DNA of 64,000 nucleotides from assembly GCA_964514215.1 (NCBI GenBank), contig CAZEPW010000015.1, positions 4,277 through 68,276 on the forward strand. The letters run 5' to 3'. Shown piece by piece: positions 1 through 9,137 of this stretch. A program made the position numbers and the translations under genes. The notes beneath the pieces were generated by a model, which had not been told where the DNA came from, ran no database searches, and worked only from the letters and a program-made list of their open reading frames with translations. The stretch comes from CAYQUC01 sp964514215 (GTDB taxonomy: Bacteria; Pseudomonadota; Gammaproteobacteria; UBA6429; Thiohalophilaceae). The first letter of the stretch is position 1, and every line of letters begins with the position of its first letter.

Positions 1-1
1 T

Positions 2-1111
2 AATGAATTGCGTCGTGAACTCGATGATCACACTCTCAATAAAACCGCGTTAGTCGAATCAGAAGAACGTTATAATTTATTATTACAGTCATCTTTGGCT
101 GGTATTTGTACGATTAATAATGAAAACGGTAAAATCGATTATTGTAATGATCGTTTTGCTTATATTTTTGATTACAAAAAAACGCATATTATTGATCGCG
201 GGCTAGCTGATTTTATCTACCCCGAAGATATGGAATCGCTTGATACCTTTATCGTTAATATAATGAATATTGCTCCAATGCAGCAACCCGTTGTAGTAAA
301 AGGTATTCGACGAAATGGTGAGCACGTCTGGATTGAAATTAAATTAAATTTAATCAATTTAGTATCGGAGCAAACATTGCTAATTAATATTATTGATATT
401 ACTGAACAAAAAAATACCGAAATAACATTACGCAAATCTGAAAATAGATTACATCTTTTATCGAGTCAGTTAATTGATGCTCAAGAAAATGAACGTAAAC
501 GATTGGCTTATGAGCTTCACGATGGCATCGGCCAGTGGTTGAGTGCCATTAAATTTAAAATCGAAAATGTTATGGATGTTCATAATTCAAAACTGGATGA
601 GTCGGGGCTTGATGAGCTAAAAGATGTGGTTGGTACCATTCGTGAAACAATTGAAGAAACGCGTCGAATTTCAAGTGATTTACGTCCTTCAATGTTAGAT
701 GATTTAGGCATTCTAGTGACCATTAATTGGTTTATACGAAAATTTGAAGGAACCTATAAATCAATTAAGGTTAATAAAATTATTACTCTTCAAGAAGAAG
801 ATATTACTGATTACCGAAAAGTAGTAATTTACCGCGTTATGCAGGAATCAATGAATAATATTGCAAAGCACGCTAATGCCAGTTTTATTGAAATTACATT
901 AGAGAAAATTGATCAAGAAATTTATTTTACCATCGTTGATAATGGTATGGGATTTGATTTAAATGAAAGCAGCATGATAAGTTTAACGGATGGTTCTGGA
1001 ACGGGGTTAAATAGTATTCGCGAACGAGCCGAGTTAACGGGTGGTGAGTTTTCGGTAATGTCTAAAATGCCGGGTGGAACCTCAATTAAAATAGTGTGGC
1101 CGCTTAATTAA
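2..1111 (+). CDS. Sensor histidine kinase, NarX/LiaS type (5' partial)
   Basis: The reading frame is open to the left edge, so the N-terminus (probably a membrane or sensor region) lies outside the window. A TTG at 8 exists but has no ribosome site in view. What remains is a PAS domain (about residues 20-135 of the visible part), a short coiled linker, and a HisKA_3 dimerisation helix with the ELHDGIGQ motif whose His is the predicted phosphoacceptor. A HATPase_c domain follows, with N-box (NNIAKHA), G1 (DNGMGFD) and G2 (GTGLNSI) motifs. This architecture belongs to the kinases that pair with NarL/LuxR-type regulators. Exactly such a regulator lies immediately downstream on the opposite strand, 68 bp away, so the two are probably cognate although convergently transcribed. 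The signal sensed is unknown. Confidence 0.9.
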   Translation, partial: NELRRELDDHTLNKTALVESEERYNLLLQSSLAGICTINNENGKIDYCNDRFAYIFDYKKTHIIDRGLADFIYPEDMESLDTFIVNIMNIAPMQQPVVVKGIRRNGEHVWIEIKLNLINLVSEQTLLINIIDITEQKNTEITLRKSENRLHLLSSQLIDAQENERKRLAYELHDGIGQWLSAIKFKIENVMDVHNSKLDESGLDELKDVVGTIRETIEETRRISSDLRPSMLDDLGILVTINWFIRKFEGTYKSIKVNKIITLQEEDITDYRKVVIYRVMQESMNNIAKHANASFIEITLEKIDQEIYFTIVDNGMGFDLNESSMISLTDGSGTGLNSIRERAELTGGEFSVMSKMPGGTSIKIVWPLN

Positions 1112-1138
1112 CCTTCTGATTGTCTAATTTAAGCTACC

Positions 1139-1173
1139 GATTTTTGGTTCAAAATACTACCGGAGTGACGGTT
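1139..1173. repeat. REP-like dispersed element, copy 1
   Basis: A GATT...GGTTCAAAA...CGGAGTGACGG sequence lies between the convergent kinase and response regulator genes. It aligns with sequences at 35829-35860 and 38297-38324 (common core GATT, GGTTyAAAA, CGrArTGAC), which also sit between convergent genes. It looks like a decayed copy of a REP-type palindrome and may serve as a bidirectional terminator; the role is inferred. Confidence 0.45.
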
Positions 1174-1179
1174 ATTTAG

Positions 1180-1839
1180 TTAGCTATTAATTAATCCATT
1201 TTCTAATGCATAACTGGTGATGCTGCCGGCATCATGTAGATCAAGTTTTTTCATCATATTGGCGCGATGTTTTTCTACGGTTTTAGGGCTAATTGATAAA
1301 TATTTTGCGATATCTTTGTTTTTATAGGATTCGGCAATTAATTTTAATACTTCACGTTCTCTTTGCGTTAGTTTTTCCCAAGAAGGGGTAATAGTGTCGC
1401 GGTTTTTGTTATCCAGATAACCACTAACAATATTGCATGCAATACTGGGGCTAATGAAGGTTTTGCCGGACAATATTTGACGAATGGCAAACATTAATTC
1501 ATCTCGTCCATCATCTTTTAAAACATAACCATTAGCACCGGCTTTTAATGCGGTGTGAATGTACTCTTCGGATTTGTGAACCGTGAGTACTAGTATTTTT
1601 GTATTGGGTAATCGTTTTTTTATATTACGGATACACTCAGTACCATTTGTTTTAGGCATTGATAAATCAGATAATACTAAGTCGGGTTGTAATTCGATTG
1701 CTTGGGTAACGGCTTGTTTGCCATCTTCAGCTTCACCAACAACATCAAAATCTTCTTGGGCTTCGAGTAAGGCTCGAATACCGGCACGTAAAATGGCGTG
1801 ATCATCAACTATTAAGATAGTCGTTTTCTTATTTATCAT
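1180..1839 (-). CDS. NarL/FixJ-family response regulator
   Basis: A 219-residue two-domain regulator. The receiver domain (about 6-122) has the acidic pair D12-D13, phosphoacceptor D58 in the LSDLSMP motif and a conserved Lys near 109. The C-terminal LuxR-type helix-turn-helix (about 150-212) contains the KLTQREREVLKLIA and ISPKTVEKHRANMMKKL signatures. Length and domain order are normal for the family. It converges with the HisKA_3 kinase just upstream in the window and is divergent from the large surface-protein/multicopper-oxidase operon across a 615-bp intergenic region. This makes that operon a plausible target, although no defined binding site for this regulator can be named. Confidence 0.93.
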   Translation of the reverse strand: MINKKTTILIVDDHAILRAGIRALLEAQEDFDVVGEAEDGKQAVTQAIELQPDLVLSDLSMPKTNGTECIRNIKKRLPNTKILVLTVHKSEEYIHTALKAGANGYVLKDDGRDELMFAIRQILSGKTFISPSIACNIVSGYLDNKNRDTITPSWEKLTQREREVLKLIAESYKNKDIAKYLSISPKTVEKHRANMMKKLDLHDAGSITSYALENGLINS

Positions 1840-1926
1840 AGGAACTCATACATTTATATACTGTTGTATTAATATTAGCTAACACTAATCAATGGCGGTA
1901 AGTTTGTTAGTACGCTCAAGAACATA

Positions 1927-1954
1927 TACTCCACGAAAATCGATTTTCAGAGTA
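1927..1954. promoter_or_regulatory. Long palindrome/hairpin between regulator and MCO operon
   Basis: A perfect 14-bp palindrome, GAAAATCGATTTTC (1935-1948), is flanked by TACTC (1927-1931) and GAGTA (1950-1954), which pair with each other across a small internal loop. It lies 90-115 bp upstream of the response regulator start on the minus strand. It could be an operator for a dimeric regulator or a 5' leader hairpin of the regulator mRNA. No T-tract follows on either strand, so a terminator is unlikely. Confidence 0.4.
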
Positions 1955-2241
1955 CAACTCATGCCACTGAGAAGTTTTATTAATGGTAGGGAAACTTAGT
2001 AACTTTTTTATACACCCGTATAGTAGGTTACATAATTGAGAATTCGCTGTAAACATATTTAACGTAATTTATTTATTTATAATTCTGTGGTTTGATGGAT
2101 TCGAAAATTATTATCATTCACTTGTCATCTGAGTTAAGTATGATGCTGCTAAGATATCGATGTAAACGCTAATATGTTATTTTTCGATTAATTCTAATTA
2201 TTTGTAGGACTACGATTACAAAAAATAGAAATTAATTTTTA

Positions 2242-2257
2242 TGTGCTATTTGTCACA
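2242..2257. promoter_or_regulatory. CRP/Vfr-like binding site
   Basis: TGTGC-N6-TCACA matches nine of ten conserved positions of the CRP consensus TGTGA-N6-TCACA, with the correct 6-bp spacer. It lies about 200 bp upstream of the GTG start of the multicopper-oxidase operon in an otherwise AT-rich non-coding region. A CRP-family activator acting here is an inference from the match alone. Confidence 0.5.
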
Positions 2258-2274
2258 AAAAAAAATTTAAAAGC

Positions 2275-2311
2275 AGGGTAACCCTACCATCCAAATACTG
2301 CAAACACCCTA
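2275..2311. promoter_or_regulatory. ACCCT-repeat cluster (candidate operator)
   Basis: AGGGT-A-ACCCT forms an 11-bp near-palindrome at 2275-2285, and a further ACCCTA follows at 2306-2311, 25 bp from the first ACCCTA. The cluster starts 17 bp after the CRP-like site and precedes the operon start by about 145-180 bp. It could bind the adjacent NarL-type regulator, but the spacing does not match the classical NarL 7-2-7 arrangement. Apart from this, the hairpin and the CRP-like site, I see no gene in 1840-2454. Confidence 0.3.
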
Positions 2312-2454
2312 GTGGTAATCCATATCGGCTACGTTACATTACACTCATAAAATTATCAGTTGAATTTTACTAACGTTGTTACTTTTTGTTAGAAATTTAA
2401 TGGATGTGGTGCGGTGCAATACCGTGAAAAAAACTATTGGATGAGGGTATACCT

Positions 2455-5400
2455 GTGAACGGAGCTAAACTGTTTAACAAAATCTCGATATCAACAATCT
2501 TAATCGCATTGTTTTGTTCGATATCATTTTCAGCGAATGCATTAACCTCAGTAACTGTGAAAAACGGAATTACTGGGATTACATACAACAATTTTCGATG
2601 GGTCATTGAAGAAGATCAAACCTACGATATTAAAGCTGGTCAAACTTGCATATCTGGCAATATTGCAGATTACAAAGAATGTTTGTCATTAAATTTTCAT
2701 AAAAGTTATATGCCGGTTATCGCTCAAGGCATCACTTCAACTGCTACGGCGACAAATTGGGATTCTTTAAACCTTGACCCAAACAAACGCTACTTTATTT
2801 CAATTTTACCTGATAATGCATCCGGTCAAGCAATGGGTGGTGCACAAATTGCGGCTGGCCAAGGAAATGTTGAAATCGTTGTAACAACGAAGAATTTAGC
2901 AACAGCTCAAATTCGAATTTTTGTTTTTAATGACGTTGCTCCAACCAATAATACACCTCAGCCGGGTGAACTTGGTCTGGCTAATTTTGATATTAAATTA
3001 GAAGATGCGGGTGGTCGATATGGCGCATCAGGCCAACAAATTAAGACTGACGTATACGGTAATCCTTTAGGATCCAGATATACCCCAGCGGGTGACCTAA
3101 TCGCAGGTTCAGGTGATGGCAGTTTATTAACTGGTGCTGATGGTTATGTTACGATTAAAAATTTAGCACCAGCTAAATACGGTATTCGTGTTGTCCCCCC
3201 TACTGGATCTAACTATGTTCAAACATCAACAATTGAAGGAACACCTATTGTTGATGCTTGGGTAAAAGCTGACGAGCCACCTTATTTTGCTGAATTTGGT
3301 CCTCCAGGGCCGCATGTCTTTATTGGTTTTGTTGATTTAGATGAGCCATCAAAATTAACCGGTGGTGTTACTATTTCTGGACAAATTTCAGCCATTCATA
3401 ATTCACGTCCACCGGCATTTGATTTCTTCTCAGGTACTCCAGTTTCAAGTTGTGTTGTTGCTTTAAATGATAGCAACGGTGTTGCTGTTGGTGAAAAACT
3501 ATTTGCTGCTAAATGCGATGCAGATAGTAATTTTACAATTCCAAATGTACCAGCCGGTAATTATTCTTTGTCTTTTTGGGACATACCTTTAGATTATATC
3601 TTTGGTCAATACGCGGTAACAGTGGGTGTCACTGATATTGTTGTTAATCCATCATTATTCCCATGGTTTGCACGAATTGAACAAAGTGTTTTTTATGACA
3701 CAAATGGTAATGGATTTAGAGATCCGGGTGAAGTTGGTATGCCTGAAGTGGCTACTGGTATTCGGTGGCGTGATGGTACTGTGTATCAAGGTTTCCCAAC
3801 GGATGCTGGTGGTGAAGCACCTTATGATCAAGTATTTCCATTTTTTAGTTGGTTGGTTGCTGAAGTTGATTATAGTCGTTATAAAGCAACTGGTGTAACG
3901 GTTACGGTTGACAATGGTGGTTTTCTTGCTCCGGGCGAAAATTTGAATCCACAAATTCAAACCGGTGTTGGTGCATCCGCTGATGGATTAACACGAACAG
4001 AAACTGGCGAAGTATTAACACAGGCATTTCAAGGGTTCTTAGGTCAAACGAATAAAATTGAATGGGGGAAACAAGTTTATACCACTGCTGAAATACGTGC
4101 AGGTGCTAATGGTGGTATCAGTGGTATTGTTTATTATGCAGTGACACGTGCAGAAGACGATCCTGAATTTGCTGCTGCAGAAGTATGGGAACCTGGTATT
4201 CCACGTATTCAAGTAGAGTTATATGAGTATGATGCTGTATCGGGTGGTATTAAAGATACCAACCTTAATGGTGTCATCGATAAAGCCGATGTTGATAACT
4301 ATCCATTAGGTTGGTCAACTGGTGGCATCATGGGCGTTGAAGATTTTGATAATCATCCCGCTGATGATGTATTTAATGCAGGTGATGCAATTCAAATTAC
4401 AACGACAGATAGTTGGGATGATAATGTTCCTACCAACTGTGTCTCGACTGCTTCAAGTCCGGTATTTTCAGCTGATGGCGTTTACGATACAGATTGTTTT
4501 GATGGGCTTCGTAATTTTAATCAAGTTCGCCCAGGCGTATTTGATGGTGGTTATGCCTTTGGTGATATTCCAGCAGGCGACTATATTGTTGCAACTGGCG
4601 ATCACCCTGCATATAAAACAGTAAAAGAAGAAGATAAAAACGTCGATTTTGGCGTTACTTTTGTGCAACCTAATTTGTTACCACCAAGCTGTGTTGGGAC
4701 TCGAACATCGGCAGTTCCATTTGATTTCTCTTTATTCCCTGTAACTGACGATACGGGTGCTACCGTATCACCATTAGGTGCGGGTACTTTAACGCCATTG
4801 TGTAATGAGAAATTAGTTAAGTTAAACGGTGGTAAAAATGCTGCTGCTGATTTCTTTTTATTCACCGATGTGCCTGTTGCCGGTCATATCATGGGCTTTA
4901 TCTTGAATGATTTAGCAAATGAGTTTGATAGGAATTCTCCAACATTTGGTGAAAAGTATTCACCTCCTTTCTTGCCTATCTCTATCCGTGATTGGAAAGG
5001 AAATGTTATTGGTCGCACATACTCTGATCGCTGGGGAAGCTTTAATGTCTTAGTACCTTCGACTTATACAGAAAATTTACCTTCATCAAGTGGTATTTCA
5101 CCAAACATGTTAACAACTTGCATGAATGATCCAGGTCCTATCCCTGGTTTTGATGCTGCGGGTAATCCTGCTATGGTTGTTGATCCAAACTATCAAAAAC
5201 AATATTCACAGTTTTGTTATACCTTCAACTATATGCCTGGTGTAACAACCTATCTTGATACTCCGGTATTACCTATTGCGGCTTTCTCGGGCATTGGTCA
5301 AGAAGCATTGGATTGTGAATATCAAAATGGGACCCCAGTAATCTGGCAAACTTTAGGTTCGGTCGCTGGCCCTGTGGTAGCAAGAGCGGGGGATACTTTA

Positions 5401-7821
5401 ACGCTTATCTCTGCTGGTTTAACGACAGTAACCAATCCAGAATCAGTTGTAGCTGGTCAGCCTAAAACAATTACTCGTGATTATGGTTTTGGTAATACCG
5501 CAGGTGTTGTTACTATTAATGGCATTGAGGTTCCGACATTAACCTGGTCTGATGAAGTAATAACCTTGGCGATTCCAAATAGTGGTAGCTTGGATATCAA
5601 GCGTTTTGATAATCGACATACTCAAGCCGGTATTCAAGTGACGGTTGGTGGTAATGTTGTTGTTGTGCCACAAGGTGGCAGCATTCAAGATACTATTGAT
5701 AGTGCCGCGGTAACAACAGGTACAACTGTTGTTGTTCCACCAGGAACTTATAACGAAATGGTTGTTATGCATAAACCAATTAAGTTGCAAGGTTCAGGTG
5801 CTTCAACAATTATCACAGCAGCTAATGTTCCCTCGAATAAATTACAAGATTGGGATACTTTAGTGAATGGTTTAATTAACCAAACACCGAGTCCTATCGA
5901 TATCTTACCGCAGCAAGAAGTTGGTGCATTATTACCAGAACAAATTACTTTGTTCACCGAAGCAGGTGCAGGCATTATTGTATTAGCTAAAAATGCAACG
6001 CCTGCAAATGGTGGTTTCGGTAAGCTTCCAGTACTCGATGAAAATGGAAATCCTGTTATTGTAGGTGGACATGGCGAACGTGTTGCTTTAGTTGAAACAG
6101 TTGCTCGAATTGATGGTATTTCAATTACTGGTTCAGATAACGGTGGTGGTATTGTTGTTAATGGCTACGCGAATGATTTAGAAATTAGCAATAACCGAAT
6201 TTACGGTAACTTTGGTATTTATTCTGGTGGTATTCGTGTTGGACATCCTACTTTGCTTAATGCAACGGAAGATGGTTATGCAAATGCATTAAATGACAAT
6301 ATTTTAATTCATCACAACTACGTTGCTGGAAATGGTGCGAGTAATGGTTATGGTGGTGGCATAAGCATGAATCATGGTTCTAAAGCTTATCAGGTCACTA
6401 AAAACTTTGTATGTGGTAACTTCACCCAAGGTAATGGTGGTGGTATCGGACATATCGGTTTGGGCTCTCCAACTTCACCACTATCTACATCTTTAATTGC
6501 TGATAATACCATTATCTTTAATCAGTCATTTAGACAACAAAATGCAGTTTCAGGTGGTGGAATGTTTATTGGTGGTGGTGCACCGATTGCTCCTGGTGTT
6601 TTAAGTCCGGGTGCAGGTAATATTATTATTGACGCTAACCTTATCCAAGGTAATAACGCCGGTGCTGGTAACGGTGGTGGTATTAGTTTTGCTAAGGTAA
6701 ATGGTCGAGACGCATTATTACAACGTGAAAATAGTTTATACAATATTACAATGACTAATAATATTGTTGTTAATAATGTTGCTGGTTTAGCGGGTGGTGC
6801 TGTGTCATTACTTGATACTGTTCATATGGATATGGTTAATAATACCATTGCTTATAATGATAGTACGGCTACCAGCGGTGAAGCATTTTGTGACCCAGTA
6901 ATGACAACGGTTTGTAGCGCAGTGCTATCACAACCACGTATTGCAGGGGTTGCGTCATATGCACACACTACAAGATTGAAAGATGCTCTTGCAGTGTTTC
7001 TACACGGTAATGAACTTGCTCAGCTTGGACTTTTCTCTAATCCCGAGTTCGCTAACAATATTGTTTGGAATAACCGCTCTTTTCACTTTCAAGTTAATCA
7101 AGGAAATGTTGTGACGCCATTTGAGTTAATTCCTGATGGTATTAACGATTATGGTGTGATTGGTGTTGCAGGTAATTTAGATCCTGAGTCAAGTGTGTTA
7201 ACCAATACAACAGGAACTGATGTTTCTAACTCTAGTGCCGATCCTTTATTTGTGAATGCATATGTTAATGCACCAATTGATCAAGTTGCTGTTGTGAATC
7301 AACTTGAATTAACAACGATTCTAGGTGTACAACCTGCATTTGATGAAGGTGGTAATTTTATAGATCTACGCTATGGTCCATTAACGTTAACGCAACCAAG
7401 TTTATCGCCAAATAATGATCTTGGTAGTAATTATCGTATTACACAAAATAGCTCGGCTATTAATTTAGGCAGTGTTGATCTCTTACGAAGAATAGCACAG
7501 CTTGATTTTGATATTGATAATGATGAACGTCATAATCGAATTGATGCGGGTGCAGATCAATTAGTAGGGGCGCCTCTGGAAGTCGTTAACGGTGTGGCTT
7601 TAAATGGTGTAGCAACAACGACAGCAAGGTCACTACTGCCAGCATCTAATTCGACTATCTCAAGTGGTGGTGGTTGTACTATACAAGTTGCTTCCCGATT
7701 TGATCCGCTTCTTCCTATGTTGCTGTTGTTCTCACTACTCTATGTTATTCGTCGTCAATTCACGAACAAGAGAGTAGGGAAAACAAAGCCAAATAACGCA
7801 GCAATAAATAGCGAGGTGTAA
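2455..7821 (+). CDS. Giant secreted SdrD-like/beta-helix surface protein with GGGC C-terminal sorting tail
   Basis: About 1788 residues. The GTG at 2455 is preferred over the in-frame TTG at 2437, because GAGGG (2443-2447) lies 7 bases before the GTG and the protein then begins directly with a Sec signal peptide ending near SANA. The central part holds several SdrD-B/Cna-B-like beta-sandwich units (for example YDTNGNGFRDPGE near residue 415, and NLNGVIDKADVDN further on) separated by cysteine-containing loops. Residues of roughly 1060-1500 form a right-handed parallel beta-helix, rich in NNxIxxN and GNGGGI-type turns. The tail has GGGC with the Cys at 1741, then an FDP motif, a hydrophobic helix and Arg/Lys residues. 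It is first in an operon; the next gene starts 3 bases after its stop, so the product probably works with the cupredoxin proteins. Function is not known; adhesion or scaffolding of the oxidase at the cell surface is a guess. Confidence 0.88.
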   Translation: MNGAKLFNKISISTILIALFCSISFSANALTSVTVKNGITGITYNNFRWVIEEDQTYDIKAGQTCISGNIADYKECLSLNFHKSYMPVIAQGITSTATATNWDSLNLDPNKRYFISILPDNASGQAMGGAQIAAGQGNVEIVVTTKNLATAQIRIFVFNDVAPTNNTPQPGELGLANFDIKLEDAGGRYGASGQQIKTDVYGNPLGSRYTPAGDLIAGSGDGSLLTGADGYVTIKNLAPAKYGIRVVPPTGSNYVQTSTIEGTPIVDAWVKADEPPYFAEFGPPGPHVFIGFVDLDEPSKLTGGVTISGQISAIHNSRPPAFDFFSGTPVSSCVVALNDSNGVAVGEKLFAAKCDADSNFTIPNVPAGNYSLSFWDIPLDYIFGQYAVTVGVTDIVVNPSLFPWFARIEQSVFYDTNGNGFRDPGEVGMPEVATGIRWRDGTVYQGFPTDAGGEAPYDQVFPFFSWLVAEVDYSRYKATGVTVTVDNGGFLAPGENLNPQIQTGVGASADGLTRTETGEVLTQAFQGFLGQTNKIEWGKQVYTTAEIRAGANGGISGIVYYAVTRAEDDPEFAAAEVWEPGIPRIQVELYEYDAVSGGIKDTNLNGVIDKADVDNYPLGWSTGGIMGVEDFDNHPADDVFNAGDAIQITTTDSWDDNVPTNCVSTASSPVFSADGVYDTDCFDGLRNFNQVRPGVFDGGYAFGDIPAGDYIVATGDHPAYKTVKEEDKNVDFGVTFVQPNLLPPSCVGTRTSAVPFDFSLFPVTDDTGATVSPLGAGTLTPLCNEKLVKLNGGKNAAADFFLFTDVPVAGHIMGFILNDLANEFDRNSPTFGEKYSPPFLPISIRDWKGNVIGRTYSDRWGSFNVLVPSTYTENLPSSSGISPNMLTTCMNDPGPIPGFDAAGNPAMVVDPNYQKQYSQFCYTFNYMPGVTTYLDTPVLPIAAFSGIGQEALDCEYQNGTPVIWQTLGSVAGPVVARAGDTLTLISAGLTTVTNPESVVAGQPKTITRDYGFGNTAGVVTINGIEVPTLTWSDEVITLAIPNSGSLDIKRFDNRHTQAGIQVTVGGNVVVVPQGGSIQDTIDSAAVTTGTTVVVPPGTYNEMVVMHKPIKLQGSGASTIITAANVPSNKLQDWDTLVNGLINQTPSPIDILPQQEVGALLPEQITLFTEAGAGIIVLAKNATPANGGFGKLPVLDENGNPVIVGGHGERVALVETVARIDGISITGSDNGGGIVVNGYANDLEISNNRIYGNFGIYSGGIRVGHPTLLNATEDGYANALNDNILIHHNYVAGNGASNGYGGGISMNHGSKAYQVTKNFVCGNFTQGNGGGIGHIGLGSPTSPLSTSLIADNTIIFNQSFRQQNAVSGGGMFIGGGAPIAPGVLSPGAGNIIIDANLIQGNNAGAGNGGGISFAKVNGRDALLQRENSLYNITMTNNIVVNNVAGLAGGAVSLLDTVHMDMVNNTIAYNDSTATSGEAFCDPVMTTVCSAVLSQPRIAGVASYAHTTRLKDALAVFLHGNELAQLGLFSNPEFANNIVWNNRSFHFQVNQGNVVTPFELIPDGINDYGVIGVAGNLDPESSVLTNTTGTDVSNSSADPLFVNAYVNAPIDQVAVVNQLELTTILGVQPAFDEGGNFIDLRYGPLTLTQPSLSPNNDLGSNYRITQNSSAINLGSVDLLRRIAQLDFDIDNDERHNRIDAGADQLVGAPLEVVNGVALNGVATTTARSLLPASNSTISSGGGCTIQVASRFDPLLPMLLLFSLLYVIRRQFTNKRVGKTKPNNAAINSEV

Positions 7822-7824
7822 CTG

Positions 7825-9111
7825 ATGTTTAATTTAGCAAATAAAACAGTGACGCATTTTTTACAAAACCGAACACAAATGGGGCAGTTTTCGATGAACT
7901 CTACATACTTAAAGGTATTACCGGCCGCTATAGTTAGCGCCTTAATGTTAGTGTCTGTGAATGCTAATGCCGCAGCATTTATTCAGTGTCCTGGTGATAC
8001 TGATAGCAATGCTGTGGTTGATGATCCGACAACACCTGCGAATGTTAAATGTATGCATCTTGGTGCAGGTGATGGTTACATCACTATGGCCGACGGTAAA
8101 TTGCAATATATGTTTGGTTTTTCAGATTTAACTGGAATTGATCAAGGTTTGGCTTTAGACGCAGGTATTCGCGCTGCAGAATTTCCTGCGCCAACGATAA
8201 CCTTAGATGAAGGAGATGAGTTTTATCTGACCCTGACCAATATTGGTATGTCAGATCGACCCGATTTGGCCGACCCGCATACAGTCCATTTTCACGGTTT
8301 TCCTAACGCATCATCTTATTATGATGGTGTGCCAGATTCCTCAATAAGTGTCAATTTAGGAGCCAGTTTAGCGTATTACTATAACGTTGTTCAGCCGGGT
8401 ACATATATGTATCACTGCCATGTGGAAGCATCAGAACATATGCAAATGGGTATGATTGGTAACTTATACGTTAAACCAGCACAAAATAAATTGGCCGATC
8501 AAACGCCATTAGGGGCTAATTTTACTCATAGCACCGGCAATGAATATGTTTATAACGATGGTGACGGTTCAACATATTATGACGTTGAATATCCAATGCA
8601 GTTATCGTCTTTTGACTCTGTTTTTCATGATGCCAGTATGAGTGTTCAACCACTGCCGTTTGCAAACATGTTTGATAACTATGGCATGATTAATGGACGT
8701 GGTTATCCTGATACTATCAATCCTGCTGTGCTACCTGCACCAGCAGAAAATGGTGGTAAGCCATCTCAAAAAGTTAGTTCAAATGTCGTTGCAACTGCAG
8801 GCCAAAAAATATTATTACGTTTTTCAAATTTAAGTGTAACGAATTATTTTAGTATTGCTGTTAATGGGTTAACCATGAAAGTTGTTGGTATTGGCGCAAG
8901 ACTGTTACGCGGCCCCGATGGTAAAGACATTAGTTATAAAACTAACTCTGTTACCATTGGTGGTGGTGAATCACGGGATGTCATCATTGATACAACTGGT
9001 GTTGCACCTGGAACGTATTTTCTTTACACCACAAACTTAAATTACCTCAGTAATGGACCAGAAGATTTTGGTGGCATGATGACTGAAATTAAAATTTTAC
9101 CTGTAATTTAA
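7825..9111 (+). CDS. Multicopper oxidase-like protein A (type 1 copper plus half of the trinuclear site)
   Basis: A 428-residue exported cupredoxin protein. GAGGTG lies 8 bases before the ATG, overlapping the end of the preceding gene; a second Met at 24, directly before the signal peptide (MNSTYLK...NANA), is an alternative start. Domain 1 contains HTVHFHG (H152, H155, H157) and HCHVEASEHMQMGM (H197, C198, H199, H205, M208/M210). In multicopper oxidases these are, respectively, trinuclear-cluster ligands and the combined type-1 copper/trinuclear motif. Domain 2 (about 290-428) keeps the cupredoxin fold but has no copper ligands. The HxxHxH and second HxH motifs needed to close a trinuclear cluster are absent here but present in the next gene product, so protein A is unlikely to be a complete enzyme. 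It has no C-terminal sorting tail. Confidence 0.88.
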   Translation: MFNLANKTVTHFLQNRTQMGQFSMNSTYLKVLPAAIVSALMLVSVNANAAAFIQCPGDTDSNAVVDDPTTPANVKCMHLGAGDGYITMADGKLQYMFGFSDLTGIDQGLALDAGIRAAEFPAPTITLDEGDEFYLTLTNIGMSDRPDLADPHTVHFHGFPNASSYYDGVPDSSISVNLGASLAYYYNVVQPGTYMYHCHVEASEHMQMGMIGNLYVKPAQNKLADQTPLGANFTHSTGNEYVYNDGDGSTYYDVEYPMQLSSFDSVFHDASMSVQPLPFANMFDNYGMINGRGYPDTINPAVLPAPAENGGKPSQKVSSNVVATAGQKILLRFSNLSVTNYFSIAVNGLTMKVVGIGARLLRGPDGKDISYKTNSVTIGGGESRDVIIDTTGVAPGTYFLYTTNLNYLSNGPEDFGGMMTEIKILPVI

Positions 9112-9137
9112 TTAGTGACGTACTAGGAGAAATTAAA

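Noticed and set aside
2275..2311. Classical NarL 7-2-7 site for the adjacent regulator
   Set aside because: The ACCCT words do not have the heptamer sequence and 2-bp spacing required; kept only as a candidate operator cluster.
2437..2454. TTG 2437 as start of the giant surface protein
   Set aside because: No ribosome site precedes it, whereas GTG 2455 has GAGGG at ideal spacing and starts directly with the signal peptide.
7661..7821. GlyGly-CTERM (rhombosortase) or PEP-CTERM signal in the surface proteins
   Set aside because: The conserved Cys right after the glycines and the fixed FDP motif do not fit those classes; the JDVT-CTERM-like assignment is closer.
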